Positions 1 to 8,101 are shown, numbered from the stretch's first letter. The stretch: 28,775 nt of DNA from CAYTES01 sp964436935 (GCA_964436935.1 CAYTES010000012.1:1-28775), one strand, 5' to 3'. The notes: generated from the sequence alone by a model not told the origin. Made by a program: numbers and translations.

Positions 1-157
1 TAACCGGGGGGCCTTTTTTAGTGGGGAAAAGTTTTTCACTTTCTTCGGTCACTGGAAGTCGAGTTTCGGCTCCCACAAAGTGGGCTGCATGATCCCAAAA
101 CGCTCTTTCTAAAAACGTTCCCTCAGAAAGAGAAAACTTTTCAGGAGTATAGAGATC
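1..157 (-). pseudogene. Open reading fragment without a start, cut by the window edge
   Basis: Reading leftward from 157 to the window edge gives 52 uninterrupted codons with a protein-like composition (for example GTFLERAFWDHAAHF, then VGAETRLPV). I do not recognise the family. The frame has no ATG, GTG or TTG near its beginning and is preceded directly by an in-frame TGA. An ATG at 161-159 lies one base out of frame and would join it if a single base between 159 and 141 were surplus. It could be a gene with a sequencing or real frameshift, a decayed gene, or chance. A divergent gene here would share the 162-251 spacer with the UDP-glucose dehydrogenase gene. Confidence 0.3.
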
Positions 158-215
158 TCATTTTCTTGTCTTTCGTGTTTTCTGGGCAAGAATGATACAA
201 TGGCGGTCGTGAGTC

Positions 216-244
216 TTTGGGGCTCATCGGCAATGATTTAAAAT
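216..244 (+). promoter_or_regulatory. Putative promoter placing the transcript start at the ugd ATG
   Basis: TAAAAT at 239-244 is a good -10 hexamer, and TTGGGG at 217-222 is a weak -35 with a 16-base spacer. The ATG follows seven bases after the -10, so the predicted transcript starts at or next to the initiation codon. No Shine-Dalgarno sequence is visible. The rest of 1-251 holds a short CCCAC/GTGGG hairpin at 72-84 and no other convincing signal. Confidence 0.4.
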
Positions 245-251
245 TGTTTTT

Positions 252-1589
252 ATGAAAATTACCGTGATTGGAACAGGCTATGTGGGACTTGTCACCGGCA
301 CCTGCTTTGCCGAGTTGGGAAATGAAGTGGTGTGTGTGGACATCGACACACATAAAATTGAGCGACTCAATCAAGGCGAAATCCCCATTTATGAACCGGG
401 ATTGGAAGAGTTGGTCCATCGCAACAGTAAAGAGGGGCGTCTCAAATTCACCTCCAATGTTCAGGATGCCATCCAAGGGGCGGAAGTCGTATTTAGCGCC
501 GTGGGGACGCCACCAAACGCCGCTCACGAAGCGGATTTGACCGCTGTGATGGCAGTGGCTCGTTCTTTCGGCCAAAACGTGGGGGAATATACGGTTTTTG
601 TGAATAAATCGACGGTACCGGTCGGGACGACTCATAAAGTGGCGGAAGTAATTCGTGAGGCGCTTCGAGCACGAGGAAAATCCCCTGAAGAAATTCAGGA
701 GCTTTTCGATGTGGTCGATAACCCGGAATTTCTAAAGGAAGGGGCGGCTGTGAAAGATTTTTTGAATCCCGACCGAATCGTGGTGGGGCTGGAATCGGAG
801 AAGGCCGAAGAGGTGATGCGGCATTTGTATCGCCCATTGGTGAGAAATCTATCTCCTTTTGTTGTGACCGATATTGCCAGTGCCGAGATCATCAAATACG
901 CGTCCAACGCGTTTCTGGCGACGAAAATTTCGTTTATCAATGAAGTCGCGCGGTTTTGCGAAGCGGCCGGTGGCAATGTGCGAGAAGTGGCAAAAGGAAT
1001 TGGACTGGATGAACGGATCGGAGCACGTTTTTTACATGCCGGTATCGGCTATGGGGGCAGTTGTTTTCCGAAAGATGTTCAGGCGTTCATTCAAACCGGA
1101 AAAAACCACGGTTACCCCTTTAAAATTCTCGAGGCGGTCGAAGCCGTGAATGGTGAGCAGAAAAAAGTTCTATTCACCAAGATTCGTGACTATTACGGCG
1201 ATCTAAAAGGTAAAACTTTGGCGGTATGGGGGCTTTCTTTCAAACCAAAAACGGATGACATGCGCGAAGCCCCTTCGCTCACCGTGTTGCCTTTACTGAG
1301 CGAGGCCGGGGCGAGGCTGCGCCTGTTCGATCCCGTGGCGATGGAGAACGCCCGTGGATTGCTCGGTGAAAAAGGGATCACCTACTGCGACACCTCGATG
1401 GAAACGTTGGATGGGGCGGATGCATTGGTGATTTTAACCGAGTGGGATGAGTTTCGTGGTGTCGATTTGACAGCAGTGAAAGATCGGCTGAAGGAGCCGG
1501 TGATTTTTGATGGGCGTAACATTTATCCCCTTGAAGAGGTTCAGGAAGCGGGGCTTACTTATATCGATATTGGACGAAAGCGCGCGTAG
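252..1589 (+). CDS. ugd: UDP-glucose 6-dehydrogenase
   Basis: Cytoplasmic enzyme that oxidises UDP-glucose to UDP-glucuronate in two NAD-dependent steps, supplying acidic sugar for surface polymers. At 445 residues it has the usual family length. The N-terminal Rossmann motif GTGYVGLVTG lies at residues 7-16. The substrate-binding segment NPEFLKEG is at 157-164, the helix containing EIIKYASNAFLATK is near 212-225, and the catalytic cysteine sits in GYGGSCFPKD at C271. The C-terminal UDP-binding domain includes WGLSFKPKTDD. The start is the ATG at 252 directly before the conserved MKITVIGTGYVG. The next gene downstream is a UDP-glucuronate epimerase, its natural partner. GDP-mannose or UDP-N-acetylmannosamine dehydrogenases are close relatives, but the C-terminal pattern and the partner favour UDP-glucose. 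Confidence 0.95.
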   Translation: MKITVIGTGYVGLVTGTCFAELGNEVVCVDIDTHKIERLNQGEIPIYEPGLEELVHRNSKEGRLKFTSNVQDAIQGAEVVFSAVGTPPNAAHEADLTAVMAVARSFGQNVGEYTVFVNKSTVPVGTTHKVAEVIREALRARGKSPEEIQELFDVVDNPEFLKEGAAVKDFLNPDRIVVGLESEKAEEVMRHLYRPLVRNLSPFVVTDIASAEIIKYASNAFLATKISFINEVARFCEAAGGNVREVAKGIGLDERIGARFLHAGIGYGGSCFPKDVQAFIQTGKNHGYPFKILEAVEAVNGEQKKVLFTKIRDYYGDLKGKTLAVWGLSFKPKTDDMREAPSLTVLPLLSEAGARLRLFDPVAMENARGLLGEKGITYCDTSMETLDGADALVILTEWDEFRGVDLTAVKDRLKEPVIFDGRNIYPLEEVQEAGLTYIDIGRKRA

Positions 1590-1642
1590 TGATTAGAAGG
1601 AATATGGGGTGGAAATTGTGAAGCTGAAATAGCGGGGAAGGC

Positions 1643-1682
1643 TTGAAATTAAGCAGGTTTTGTTCTTTGATGAAGAGAGGAG
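1643..1682 (+). promoter_or_regulatory. Putative promoter and ribosome binding site of the UDP-glucuronate epimerase gene
   Basis: TTGAAA at 1643-1648 and TTTGAT at 1666-1671 are separated by 17 bases. AGGAG at 1678-1682 then lies four bases before a TTG at 1687 and 19 bases before the ATG at 1702. This suggests a TTG start adding five residues, although family homology begins at the ATG. Confidence 0.35.
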
Positions 1683-1701
1683 TTTTTTGAACCACGATTC
1701 C

Positions 1702-2649
1702 ATGCAAAAAGTATTGGTCACCGGCGGAGCCGGATTTATTGGATCGCACACCGCCGCCCAACTCGTGAGAGAAGGTTTTGAGGTGGTGATCCTCGATGAT
1801 TTCAACGATTATTACGATCCGCGGCAAAAGGAGCTCAATGTGACGCCTTTGGTTCAGGCAGGGGTACGAGTGGAACGTCTCGATATTCGTGATGCGGAAA
1901 AATTGGAAGCCGTGGTGGCTCGTGAAAAACCTCAAACAATCGTGCACTTGGCCGCGCGAGCCGGGGTGCGACCGTCGATTGAAAATCCTTTGTTGTATGA
2001 AGAAGTGAATGTGCGAGGAACGATGCATGTGTTGGAGGCGGCACGGCGAGCGGGAGTGCCGCAATTTGTGTTTGCATCGAGCTCGTCGGTGTATGGCGCC
2101 TCCGCGGACTCTCCCTTTTCGGAAGACCAAACGGTCGATTATCCTGTTTCCCCTTACGCGGCCACTAAAAAAGCGGGAGAGTTGCTCGCCTACACAGCGC
2201 ACCACCTTTATGGACTCAAAACCACCTGTTTACGCTTTTTTACGGTCTATGGCCCCGCCGGACGTCCCGATATGGCTCCTTATCTATTCACCGAGGCCAT
2301 CGCGCAGGGCCGGCCCATCAAACGCTTTGGCGACGGCTCCAGTCAACGCGACTACACGTACATCGACGACATTGTTGCGGGAGTGGTGGCAGCGGTGCGG
2401 CACCCTTTCGACTATGAAATCATCAATTTGGGAAATCATCAGACCGTGTCACTCAATCGTTTCATTGAAGTGATTGAGGATGTGGTGGGAAAAAAGGCAA
2501 TCATTGAAGCCTATCCCGAGCAGCCCGGCGATGTGCCGTTGACTTATGCCAACATCGAAAAAGCGAAACGGCTTTTGGGCTACGAACCACAAACGTCCAT
2601 TGAAGAGGGAATGAAGAAGTTTGTGGAGTGGTGGGAGCAGAGATCATAA
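1702..2649 (+). CDS. UDP-glucuronate 4-epimerase-like NAD-dependent epimerase
   Basis: Extended short-chain dehydrogenase/reductase predicted to interconvert UDP-GlcA and UDP-GalA, using NAD bound in the cytoplasm. GGAGFIG at residues 8-14 is the nucleotide-binding glycine motif. The catalytic set is the serine stretch SSSSVYG near 127-132 and Y152-xxx-K156. LRFFTVYGPAGRPDMAP is typical of the UDP-glucuronate epimerase branch and differs from GalE. Length is 315 residues from the ATG at 1702. A TTG at 1687 with a well placed AGGAG is a possible real start. The gene follows ugd by about 110 bases, and its product would use the Ugd product. Its stop overlaps by six bases the stop of the convergent GMC gene. 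The substrate is inferred from sequence type and neighbour. Confidence 0.88.
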   Translation: MQKVLVTGGAGFIGSHTAAQLVREGFEVVILDDFNDYYDPRQKELNVTPLVQAGVRVERLDIRDAEKLEAVVAREKPQTIVHLAARAGVRPSIENPLLYEEVNVRGTMHVLEAARRAGVPQFVFASSSSVYGASADSPFSEDQTVDYPVSPYAATKKAGELLAYTAHHLYGLKTTCLRFFTVYGPAGRPDMAPYLFTEAIAQGRPIKRFGDGSSQRDYTYIDDIVAGVVAAVRHPFDYEIINLGNHQTVSLNRFIEVIEDVVGKKAIIEAYPEQPGDVPLTYANIEKAKRLLGYEPQTSIEEGMKKFVEWWEQRS

Positions 2650-4296
2650 CACCTTCTTCAAATGCTCCGCCAATCGAATGGAAAGGGCACAGATCGTATA
2701 AGTGGGATTGGCGCAGCCACTGACGGGAAATACCGACCCCCCCGTTACATAGACATTCTCGATCGAATGCAGTCGTAAATCTGGATTCACCACCGAGGTG
2801 TGAGGGTGGTTGCCCATGCGGGTTGCTCCGAGGTGGTGACTGGCATCCTGATCAATGGGCCAAGGCTGTGCTGCCTCCAAGTGGCTGTCCAGCATTCCAA
2901 GTCCCTGCCCTTCAAATTCCTTTTGCAATTGCGCGTGCAGCGCAATGAGTGATTTTTGATCAAGTTCACTGGTCGTATAGTCTACCTTCGCCAGTGGCTG
3001 CCCCAAACGATTTCGGGAAAGACTCAAAAGAACGCGATTCTCTTCACGGGGTTCCATTTCTATAAAATTTCGCAATCGGATTCTTCGAATCAATGGCGCT
3101 TTTCGACTAAAAAAACGGGAATGAAGATATTGAAAAATTCGGGGCATATTAAAGAAAATGAGGAAGAAAAGTCTCACCCAATCCATCACGGTTTTAGGCT
3201 GATTTTGCAAATCGGAATCATCGCCCGTTTCGGAATAATCCCTTAAAGGAATGGACGCTTTCGATTTCAAGCGCCGCCACAGTTGAAAAGGGGTTTGCAT
3301 CTTTTTCATTAGAAAAATTGCGGCTTCGATTCCCTGATTGTTGGACCAGGGGAAGAGCGGCTCAAAACGAATATACGAGTTGAGAAGATGGTGCTTTTTT
3401 TGAAAATCATCTCTTAATCGCAGCCCGGCATACCCCGCATAACCCTCTTTAAGACAACCAAAAAAGTAAGTGCTTTCGCGAATCGGTCGTTTCAATGTGA
3501 GGATACCGTAGTAACTTTTGGGATGGTTCATGAAATAGCGTCCCACCTGATCGTGTTCATTGCCGAGACCCTGAGGGCAGAGGTCCTGGGAGGCAATCAG
3601 GAGCCTGGCATTTTCAATTCCTCCCGTTGCCAAGATAAAAAAACGGGCATGGAGGACGTATGTTTGTTCGGGATGAAGGGTGGAGACGATCAAGGCATTT
3701 TTTATTTTTTTTCCATTCTTTTTTCCTTGGAGTTCCGACACGGTGGCATTGGTGAGAAGATCAATTTTTGACTCAAAAAGATTTCCCCACTTTTTGGCAA
3801 AGTGTTGAGAGGGGGTCGCCGCAAGGAAAATTTTTTCCTCGATACATTTCCACTCGGGCCGCAATGCGCTCTCTTTTCTCAATGCTTTGAAATCATTAAA
3901 CAAATGGACAGGAGGAAACCCATACCGCTCACTTGCGGCGGCCCAATAGGGTTGTAAGGCCTCATACTCGATCGGCCAGCCGTCAACTTTTAAAAAAGAG
4001 CGCCTTTCAAAATCCACCGGATCCAGCGGCGCAGCAAGTCCGGACCATGTGGTAGAAGTTCCTCCAACAATCCGTTCACGCGAATATTCCTTGATTCCCA
4101 TTCCATGCGTTTCAATCATTCTCAGTTCGTTCGCTTCGCTTGTGGGCTTCATGTCACCACTTTCCACCACCACGATTTTTAAACCGGCATCGCTTAGTTC
4201 CCGGCATACCGTCATTCCGGCTGGGCCACTGCCGAGGATGGCAACATCATAGGAAAAAGGGGTATTGAGCGGCATTTCATCCAAATTGATGCGCAT
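2644..4296 (-). CDS. GMC-family FAD-dependent oxidoreductase
   Basis: Flavoprotein of the glucose-methanol-choline family, 550 residues. Such enzymes oxidise alcohols or sugar hydroxyls to carbonyls. The FAD-binding motif GSGPAG is near residues 22-27 and an acidic residue follows at the end of the second strand (VVVESGD). The C-terminal GMC domain shows HHLGATRMG with the active-site histidine region, then TGGSVFPVSGCANPTYT, where the asparagine completes the usual His-Asn pair. There is no signal peptide or clear membrane span. It is the last gene of the leftward four-gene operon starting at 6712, 12 bases after the Gfo/Idh-like gene. The substrate is unknown. Given the CDP-alcohol phosphotransferase in the same operon, oxidation of a polyol or sugar headgroup is a reasonable guess, but only a guess. 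Confidence 0.85.
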   Translation of the reverse strand: MRINLDEMPLNTPFSYDVAILGSGPAGMTVCRELSDAGLKIVVVESGDMKPTSEANELRMIETHGMGIKEYSRERIVGGTSTTWSGLAAPLDPVDFERRSFLKVDGWPIEYEALQPYWAAASERYGFPPVHLFNDFKALRKESALRPEWKCIEEKIFLAATPSQHFAKKWGNLFESKIDLLTNATVSELQGKKNGKKIKNALIVSTLHPEQTYVLHARFFILATGGIENARLLIASQDLCPQGLGNEHDQVGRYFMNHPKSYYGILTLKRPIRESTYFFGCLKEGYAGYAGLRLRDDFQKKHHLLNSYIRFEPLFPWSNNQGIEAAIFLMKKMQTPFQLWRRLKSKASIPLRDYSETGDDSDLQNQPKTVMDWVRLFFLIFFNMPRIFQYLHSRFFSRKAPLIRRIRLRNFIEMEPREENRVLLSLSRNRLGQPLAKVDYTTSELDQKSLIALHAQLQKEFEGQGLGMLDSHLEAAQPWPIDQDASHHLGATRMGNHPHTSVVNPDLRLHSIENVYVTGGSVFPVSGCANPTYTICALSIRLAEHLKKVL

Positions 4297-4308
4297 AGAA
4301 TTGAGGAA

Positions 4309-5358
4309 TTACACCGAAGGCATGAGTTTTGATGCGAGGTGAATGATCTTATAAAAAAATGATTTTTTCTCCGGGGAAAGGCCGACATCTTTAAACCGTC
4401 CAAACTTTTCACTCACCATGATCGAGAGTAAATCATAGAGCCCTTCATCGGGGGTATAGGCATAGGGAGAGTGAGGGTCTTCGAAGTTCGAAAACAGGCT
4501 CATTAGTCCCCGAATTTTGAGGCTGTTCATGGGTGATTTCTTGAACAGATCGTCACTAATATGTTTTTGATAGAGTGTATCCAATTCATCGGGGGCGACC
4601 GGCTCGCCATTCAACATCAGTCCACGATAATTATCCCCTTCCATCCTGTAACCGATACGCTGCACAAAATCCCCGTTCAACTCGTAATCCACAATGCACC
4701 CTTTGGTGCCAATGATCATGAAGCGGCCGACGGAATAGTCGCGTGGGTCGACAATGGTTGCGGTAACTCCATTCGGAAATCGGAGATGGGTTTGAAACAG
4801 TTCGGGATGAAAACGGTCGCTGCGAATTGCCGAAATATATTTGCAATCGGAAAGCATTTTTAGGCTTGCCAACGCATGATAACGGTAGCCACTGTGGAAA
4901 AAATAAACATGTTTGAGTCTTCCGATCTTGCCTTCATGAATGAGTTTTTTGGCGAGTAAAAAAGAGGGTAGGGCTATGCCATCCTCCGGTACCAAAATCC
5001 GTTTAAATCCTTTGAGCCACTTTGTATTTCCGAGGTGAGTATGATGAAAAACGGGGGTGTCGATGAAGAGTGTGATGTGTCGCGTATCATGAGTTGAAAG
5101 TTGTTTTAGAATTTTGGGTACCTCGGTGAGCGAAGCGGAGAGCGTGATCATCTCAAGGGTTGAAAAATTGATGGTGTTCAACTCCGTGATGGTTTCCATG
5201 TTGAATTGATCGTGAAAAAGCGACACCTTATGAGGGGTCCGGGAAACGATCCCCTCAATGGAAAAACGATCCTGCAGGCAGATCAGTGCGGGAAGAATAC
5301 CTTCCTTCACACGCCGGCCGGCTCCAATCACAAGTACGCGGGTTTGAGGTGAAGTCAT
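4309..5358 (-). CDS. Gfo/Idh/MocA-like NAD(P)-binding protein
   Basis: A 349-residue protein with an N-terminal Rossmann-like segment (VLVIGAGRRVKEGILPA, about residues 8-24) and an overall layout resembling Gfo/Idh/MocA sugar or cyclitol dehydrogenases. The usual EKP motif carrying the catalytic lysine is not present: at the matching position it reads IDTPV. The glycine motif is also atypical. It may therefore bind a dinucleotide or sugar without classical dehydrogenase activity, or be a divergent branch. It lies between the methyltransferase (17-base gap) and the GMC oxidoreductase (12-base gap) in one leftward operon. Family assignment is moderate and substrate is unknown. Confidence 0.65.
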   Translation of the reverse strand: MTSPQTRVLVIGAGRRVKEGILPALICLQDRFSIEGIVSRTPHKVSLFHDQFNMETITELNTINFSTLEMITLSASLTEVPKILKQLSTHDTRHITLFIDTPVFHHTHLGNTKWLKGFKRILVPEDGIALPSFLLAKKLIHEGKIGRLKHVYFFHSGYRYHALASLKMLSDCKYISAIRSDRFHPELFQTHLRFPNGVTATIVDPRDYSVGRFMIIGTKGCIVDYELNGDFVQRIGYRMEGDNYRGLMLNGEPVAPDELDTLYQKHISDDLFKKSPMNSLKIRGLMSLFSNFEDPHSPYAYTPDEGLYDLLSIMVSEKFGRFKDVGLSPEKKSFFYKIIHLASKLMPSV

Positions 5359-5375
5359 GAGGCGGGAATAGAGAG

Positions 5376-5966
5376 CTACTTTATGGCAAACGCATAAAAA
5401 CCAGAGGCTTGTTGCTGGATGGGGATCATGCGGTCCAGCAAGCGCCCGACAGGATAAAGAATTTTTTTAATGAGTGTTGGAAACGGCCCAATATCCACAA
5501 GCGTTTCAAAATAGTGTTTGGAACGAATCACTTCTACTTTCGAAAAATCTTTCAACAAATGACGGATTCCTTCCTCCGTATACCGCCAGTAATCACCATA
5601 AAATCCGTGGCTAGCATGGTAAGGATAAATGAAGGGAACCCAAAAAAAAGCTTTTCCACCGGGCTGAAGAATACGGTAAATCTCAACACAAGCCTTGAAA
5701 GGGTTTTGAACATGCTCCAGCACCGCTTTGCAAATCACTCCATCGACCGAGCCATCTTCCACCGGGATGGCTTCGATATTTCCTATAATATCCGGATGGT
5801 AGGAGGCGTTGATATCCAATGTTTTATAGTCACAATGTTTGAACCAGTCCTTGTAAGGTTTTAAATCTTTTTGAAAAGGAGTGGCTCCTCCCACATCCAA
5901 AATTATTTTGCAGGCGGTCATTTTTTTAAGGCAGTCTTCACGAAATTGTTTTACATTCTTTCGCAT
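5376..5966 (-). CDS. Class I SAM-dependent methyltransferase
   Basis: A 196-residue methyltransferase of the Methyltransf_11 type. Motif I reads ILDVGGATPF near residues 22-31, the acidic end of strand beta-2 is in YKTLDIN, and KAVLEHVQNPFK followed by RILQPGGKAFFWVPF gives the standard post-I and motif IV region. The start overlaps the stop of the upstream CDP-alcohol phosphotransferase by one base (TAATG), a sign of translational coupling. Similar small methyltransferases are common in O-antigen and capsule loci, where they methylate sugars. The substrate cannot be read from the sequence. Confidence 0.85.
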   Translation of the reverse strand: MRKNVKQFREDCLKKMTACKIILDVGGATPFQKDLKPYKDWFKHCDYKTLDINASYHPDIIGNIEAIPVEDGSVDGVICKAVLEHVQNPFKACVEIYRILQPGGKAFFWVPFIYPYHASHGFYGDYWRYTEEGIRHLLKDFSKVEVIRSKHYFETLVDIGPFPTLIKKILYPVGRLLDRMIPIQQQASGFYAFAIK

Positions 5967-6712
5967 TAGGCTTTGAGGTAAGGCTGAATTTTAAAATGGG
6001 TGATGACCAAAAATAGCAGAAAAATGAGCGGAAGGGTGGTGCCGTAAAACCATAAGAAAAGATCAAATCGTTGCGTGAGGCCCGAGAATATCAAAACCCA
6101 TGTGAACGCGGGAGATTTAAAAACGATCTCATAAATTTTAGCATCAAGGCGCATGTAATCGATTGGAGCTGAGGTGGAAGGTTTTTCTTTAGGTTTTTCC
6201 AACTGTCCTAAATATTGCAAACGTAGCAATTTCAAAATCTGAAAACGACTTTCCAATGCTCTGGTGAGCAGCTTAGAAAGTGAGGCCGAAAATCCCAGCA
6301 CGATCATCCAGATCGATGGGTCAATTTGATAGGCCGCAAAGCCCAAGGGAATGAAGAAAAGGCCGTATTGAATATCGTGACTGGCCGGTTCCACATACCA
6401 TAGCCCCGCTTTGCCGGCAGTTTTTCGGTAACGGGCGACCTCTCCATCACAATAGTCCAACACATAACCTAGGATATACAGTGCCACTGCGACAATATTC
6501 CAGAGTGGATCATTGAGAATAAATAAAAAGGGAGAGAGGACACAAATGCTTGTCCCCAATATCGTGATTTGGTTCGGTGTGATTCGGGTGTGGAGCAACA
6601 GCCATGTTAAATAAATCGAAAAGAGTCGAAAAAATCGAATACTCAGAATATGTTGAGTGCGCTTTTTTTCACTGGCCTGGCAGATCTTTCGTAGTGCTTT
6701 TATGGATTCCAT
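5966..6712 (-). CDS. CDP-alcohol phosphatidyltransferase family membrane protein
   Basis: Integral membrane enzyme of 248 residues that would transfer a phospho- or phosphono-alcohol from a CDP/CMP-activated donor to an acceptor alcohol, at the inner membrane. The first half of the family signature is intact: D86-xx-D89-G90-xx-A93-R94, then G103 after eight residues. The second half is unusual. The two aspartates expected at 107 and 111 are V and S, while E108 and H112 lie one residue further on. TRITPNQIT before the first helices is also typical. Several hydrophobic helices are visible (about 30-45, 50-68, 72-88, 115-140, 205-240). It heads a four-gene leftward operon. The nearby phosphonate genes and nucleotidyltransferase suggest CMP-hydroxyethylphosphonate as one candidate donor; this is inference. 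Confidence 0.85.
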   Translation of the reverse strand: MESIKALRKICQASEKKRTQHILSIRFFRLFSIYLTWLLLHTRITPNQITILGTSICVLSPFLFILNDPLWNIVAVALYILGYVLDYCDGEVARYRKTAGKAGLWYVEPASHDIQYGLFFIPLGFAAYQIDPSIWMIVLGFSASLSKLLTRALESRFQILKLLRLQYLGQLEKPKEKPSTSAPIDYMRLDAKIYEIVFKSPAFTWVLIFSGLTQRFDLFLWFYGTTLPLIFLLFLVITHFKIQPYLKA

Positions 6713-6852
6713 GAAGAAGCGTAAGGATTAGTGGAGACTCTCAATGAATGTACTCGGAATACACTGAATTTCAAGTGTTTCCATTATCAAGTCTCGTTAT
6801 TTGAATAGCTCCTAATAAAAATTTACATTTATTTTGCAAAAAGTTCGATTGT
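6713..6852. promoter_or_regulatory. Divergent promoter region with a palindrome
   Basis: AT-rich spacer between the leftward operon starting at 6712 and the rightward acyltransferase gene. On the minus strand TTGAGA (6739-6744) and TACGCT (6718-6723) are 15 bases apart, and the start codon follows five bases after the second. The same TTGAGA-15-TAnGCT layout precedes the flippase gene. An inverted repeat ACACTGAA/TTCAGTGT with one extra A occupies 6761-6778 and could be an operator. No clear promoter is seen for the rightward gene. Confidence 0.35.
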
Positions 6853-6867
6853 ATGGAGAATAAATAT

Positions 6868-7362
6868 ATGAAGTTCTTATTTCGGAAAATGTATTATGTG
6901 CTGACGAACCTAAATGAGAGGGGCCGCACTTTTTATTATGCCCGGCTGTTTGAAGAATTCGGTAGAAAATCGAGGATTATTGGACGCATATCCGTTTCAA
7001 CTCCGCAAAAAGTGAAATTAGGGCAAAATTCAACTCTCAATGAAGGGGTTATTTTGAATGCGTACCACGGGATCACCATTGGAAATAATGTGCGTATTTC
7101 TGCGGGTGCTCAAATCATCACCGCCAACCTCACCCTCAACCCCGATGAAAAGGGGGTTCGTTTTCATACCGGTGAGCCGGTGGTGATCGGAAATAGTGTT
7201 TGGATCGGATCCGGAGCCATCATCAATCCGGGCGTCACCATCGGAGAAAACAGCATTATTGGAGCCGGAGCGGTGGTGACATCCGAGGTTAAACCCAATT
7301 CCATTTACGTGGGGGTACCGGCGCGCTTTTTGCGTGAAATCAACCCCTCGGATTCAAAATAG
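6868..7362 (+). CDS. Hexapeptide-repeat (left-handed beta-helix) O-acyltransferase
   Basis: Soluble 164-residue enzyme of the maltose/galactoside acetyltransferase-like group, which moves an acetyl or other acyl group from a CoA donor to a sugar hydroxyl. Imperfect hexapeptide turns run from about residue 45 to 150 (for example GNNVRISAGAQI, IGNSVWIGSGAIINPG, IGENSIIGAGAVVTS), ending with the usual VYVG-type coil GVPARFLREI. The ATG at 6868 is preferred because GGAG at 6855-6858 lies nine bases upstream; an ATG at 6853 would add five residues. It stands alone between divergent and convergent neighbours, two bases from the end of the nucleotidyltransferase gene. It probably decorates the local glycan; the exact acceptor is unknown. 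Confidence 0.85.
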   Translation: MKFLFRKMYYVLTNLNERGRTFYYARLFEEFGRKSRIIGRISVSTPQKVKLGQNSTLNEGVILNAYHGITIGNNVRISAGAQIITANLTLNPDEKGVRFHTGEPVVIGNSVWIGSGAIINPGVTIGENSIIGAGAVVTSEVKPNSIYVGVPARFLREINPSDSK

Positions 7363-7363
7363 T

Positions 7364-8062
7364 TTAGGGCAAGAAAGCACGGGCTTTTTCATAGTCCTCC
7401 AGATCATCCACCTCCATCGCAAATCCATCATAATAAACGGCGTTGAGTACAAACTGATCCGCAATCGTATTGAAAGCGTCTTCCGCATAAACATTTCGCT
7501 CCCCGTTTTCAATAAACCGCTCGATGGCGTCTTTCCAAATCAACCAGTCTTCAAACTTCAGTTTATAAATCGGGAATAAAAAGTGTCGGTGGGTTTCGGC
7601 AAGCCGCACGCCAATTTTCATCACTCGATCTTGGACGACGTGCGCTTGAAAATCTTTTAACGAAAGAAAGGTGGGGTGGATCAAAACGCCACTGCCTTCG
7701 CAGGCGAGGAGGGGTTTGAGGACGCTGGAATCAAATAGTAAATCGCTGTGCAGGATCAAAACGTCCTCGGTGATTTTTTCGCGTGTCAGCCAAAGCGACG
7801 TGATGGCATTGGTCGTGGCGTAGTCGGGATTGGCGACAAACGTGGGATGAAGAGAGGGGGTATGAGTCTCAAAAAATAGTGCGAGTTGATCCGGGAAGGG
7901 GCCGGTGGTGACAATCAAATCTTGAATGCCGTGAGCCGTGAGCGCCTCCACAATGCCTTGCAAGAGTGGTTTTCCATTCACCGCCACCAAGCACTTGGGG
8001 CGGTCTTGGGTGAGGGGAAGCAACCGATTTCCGGAGCCGGAGGCGAGAAGTACAGCCTGCAT
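7364..8062 (-). CDS. LicC-like sugar/alcohol-phosphate nucleotidyltransferase
   Basis: A 232-residue nucleotidyltransferase with all expected catalytic motifs. GSGNR at residues 9-13 and RPKCLV at 21-26 (lysine 23) form the NTP-binding loop, HSD at 105-107 supplies the metal-binding aspartate, and VDDLEDYEKA near the C-terminus supplies the second. The compact size and sequence type resemble LicC-like cytidylyltransferases that make CDP-choline or related CMP-activated groups. It follows phosphonopyruvate decarboxylase and phosphonoacetaldehyde reductase on the same strand. It is therefore a good candidate for making CMP-hydroxyethylphosphonate, or for activating the group used by the CDP-alcohol phosphotransferase. 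The nucleotide and substrate are not proven. Confidence 0.85.
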   Translation of the reverse strand: MQAVLLASGSGNRLLPLTQDRPKCLVAVNGKPLLQGIVEALTAHGIQDLIVTTGPFPDQLALFFETHTPSLHPTFVANPDYATTNAITSLWLTREKITEDVLILHSDLLFDSSVLKPLLACEGSGVLIHPTFLSLKDFQAHVVQDRVMKIGVRLAETHRHFLFPIYKLKFEDWLIWKDAIERFIENGERNVYAEDAFNTIADQFVLNAVYYDGFAMEVDDLEDYEKARAFLP

Positions 8063-8070
8063 AAGGGTTG

Positions 8071-8076
8071 ATTTTA
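8071..8076 (-). promoter_or_regulatory. Possible -10 element of the nucleotidyltransferase gene
   Basis: TAAAAT on the minus strand ends eight bases before the ATG at 8062. No good -35 is seen. It fits the recurrent close -10/start spacing in this window and suggests that the last gene of the phosphonate run may also be transcribed on its own. Confidence 0.25.
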
Positions 8077-8082
8077 ATAAAC

Positions 8083-8099
8083 TCGCTTCGCAATAGCGA
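8083..8099 (-). terminator. Weak terminator-like hairpin after the alcohol dehydrogenase gene
   Basis: TCGCT (minus strand) and AGCGA form a five-base stem with a seven-base loop, starting three bases after the TAG of the dehydrogenase gene and followed by GTTTATT. The short stem and broken T-run make this a weak call. Confidence 0.25.
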
Positions 8100-8101
8100 C
8101 T

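Noticed and set aside
72..84. CCCAC/GTGGG hairpin near a GTTTCGGCTCCC stretch, considered as part of a tRNA
   Set aside because: No acceptor stem, anticodon stem or D-arm can be placed around it.
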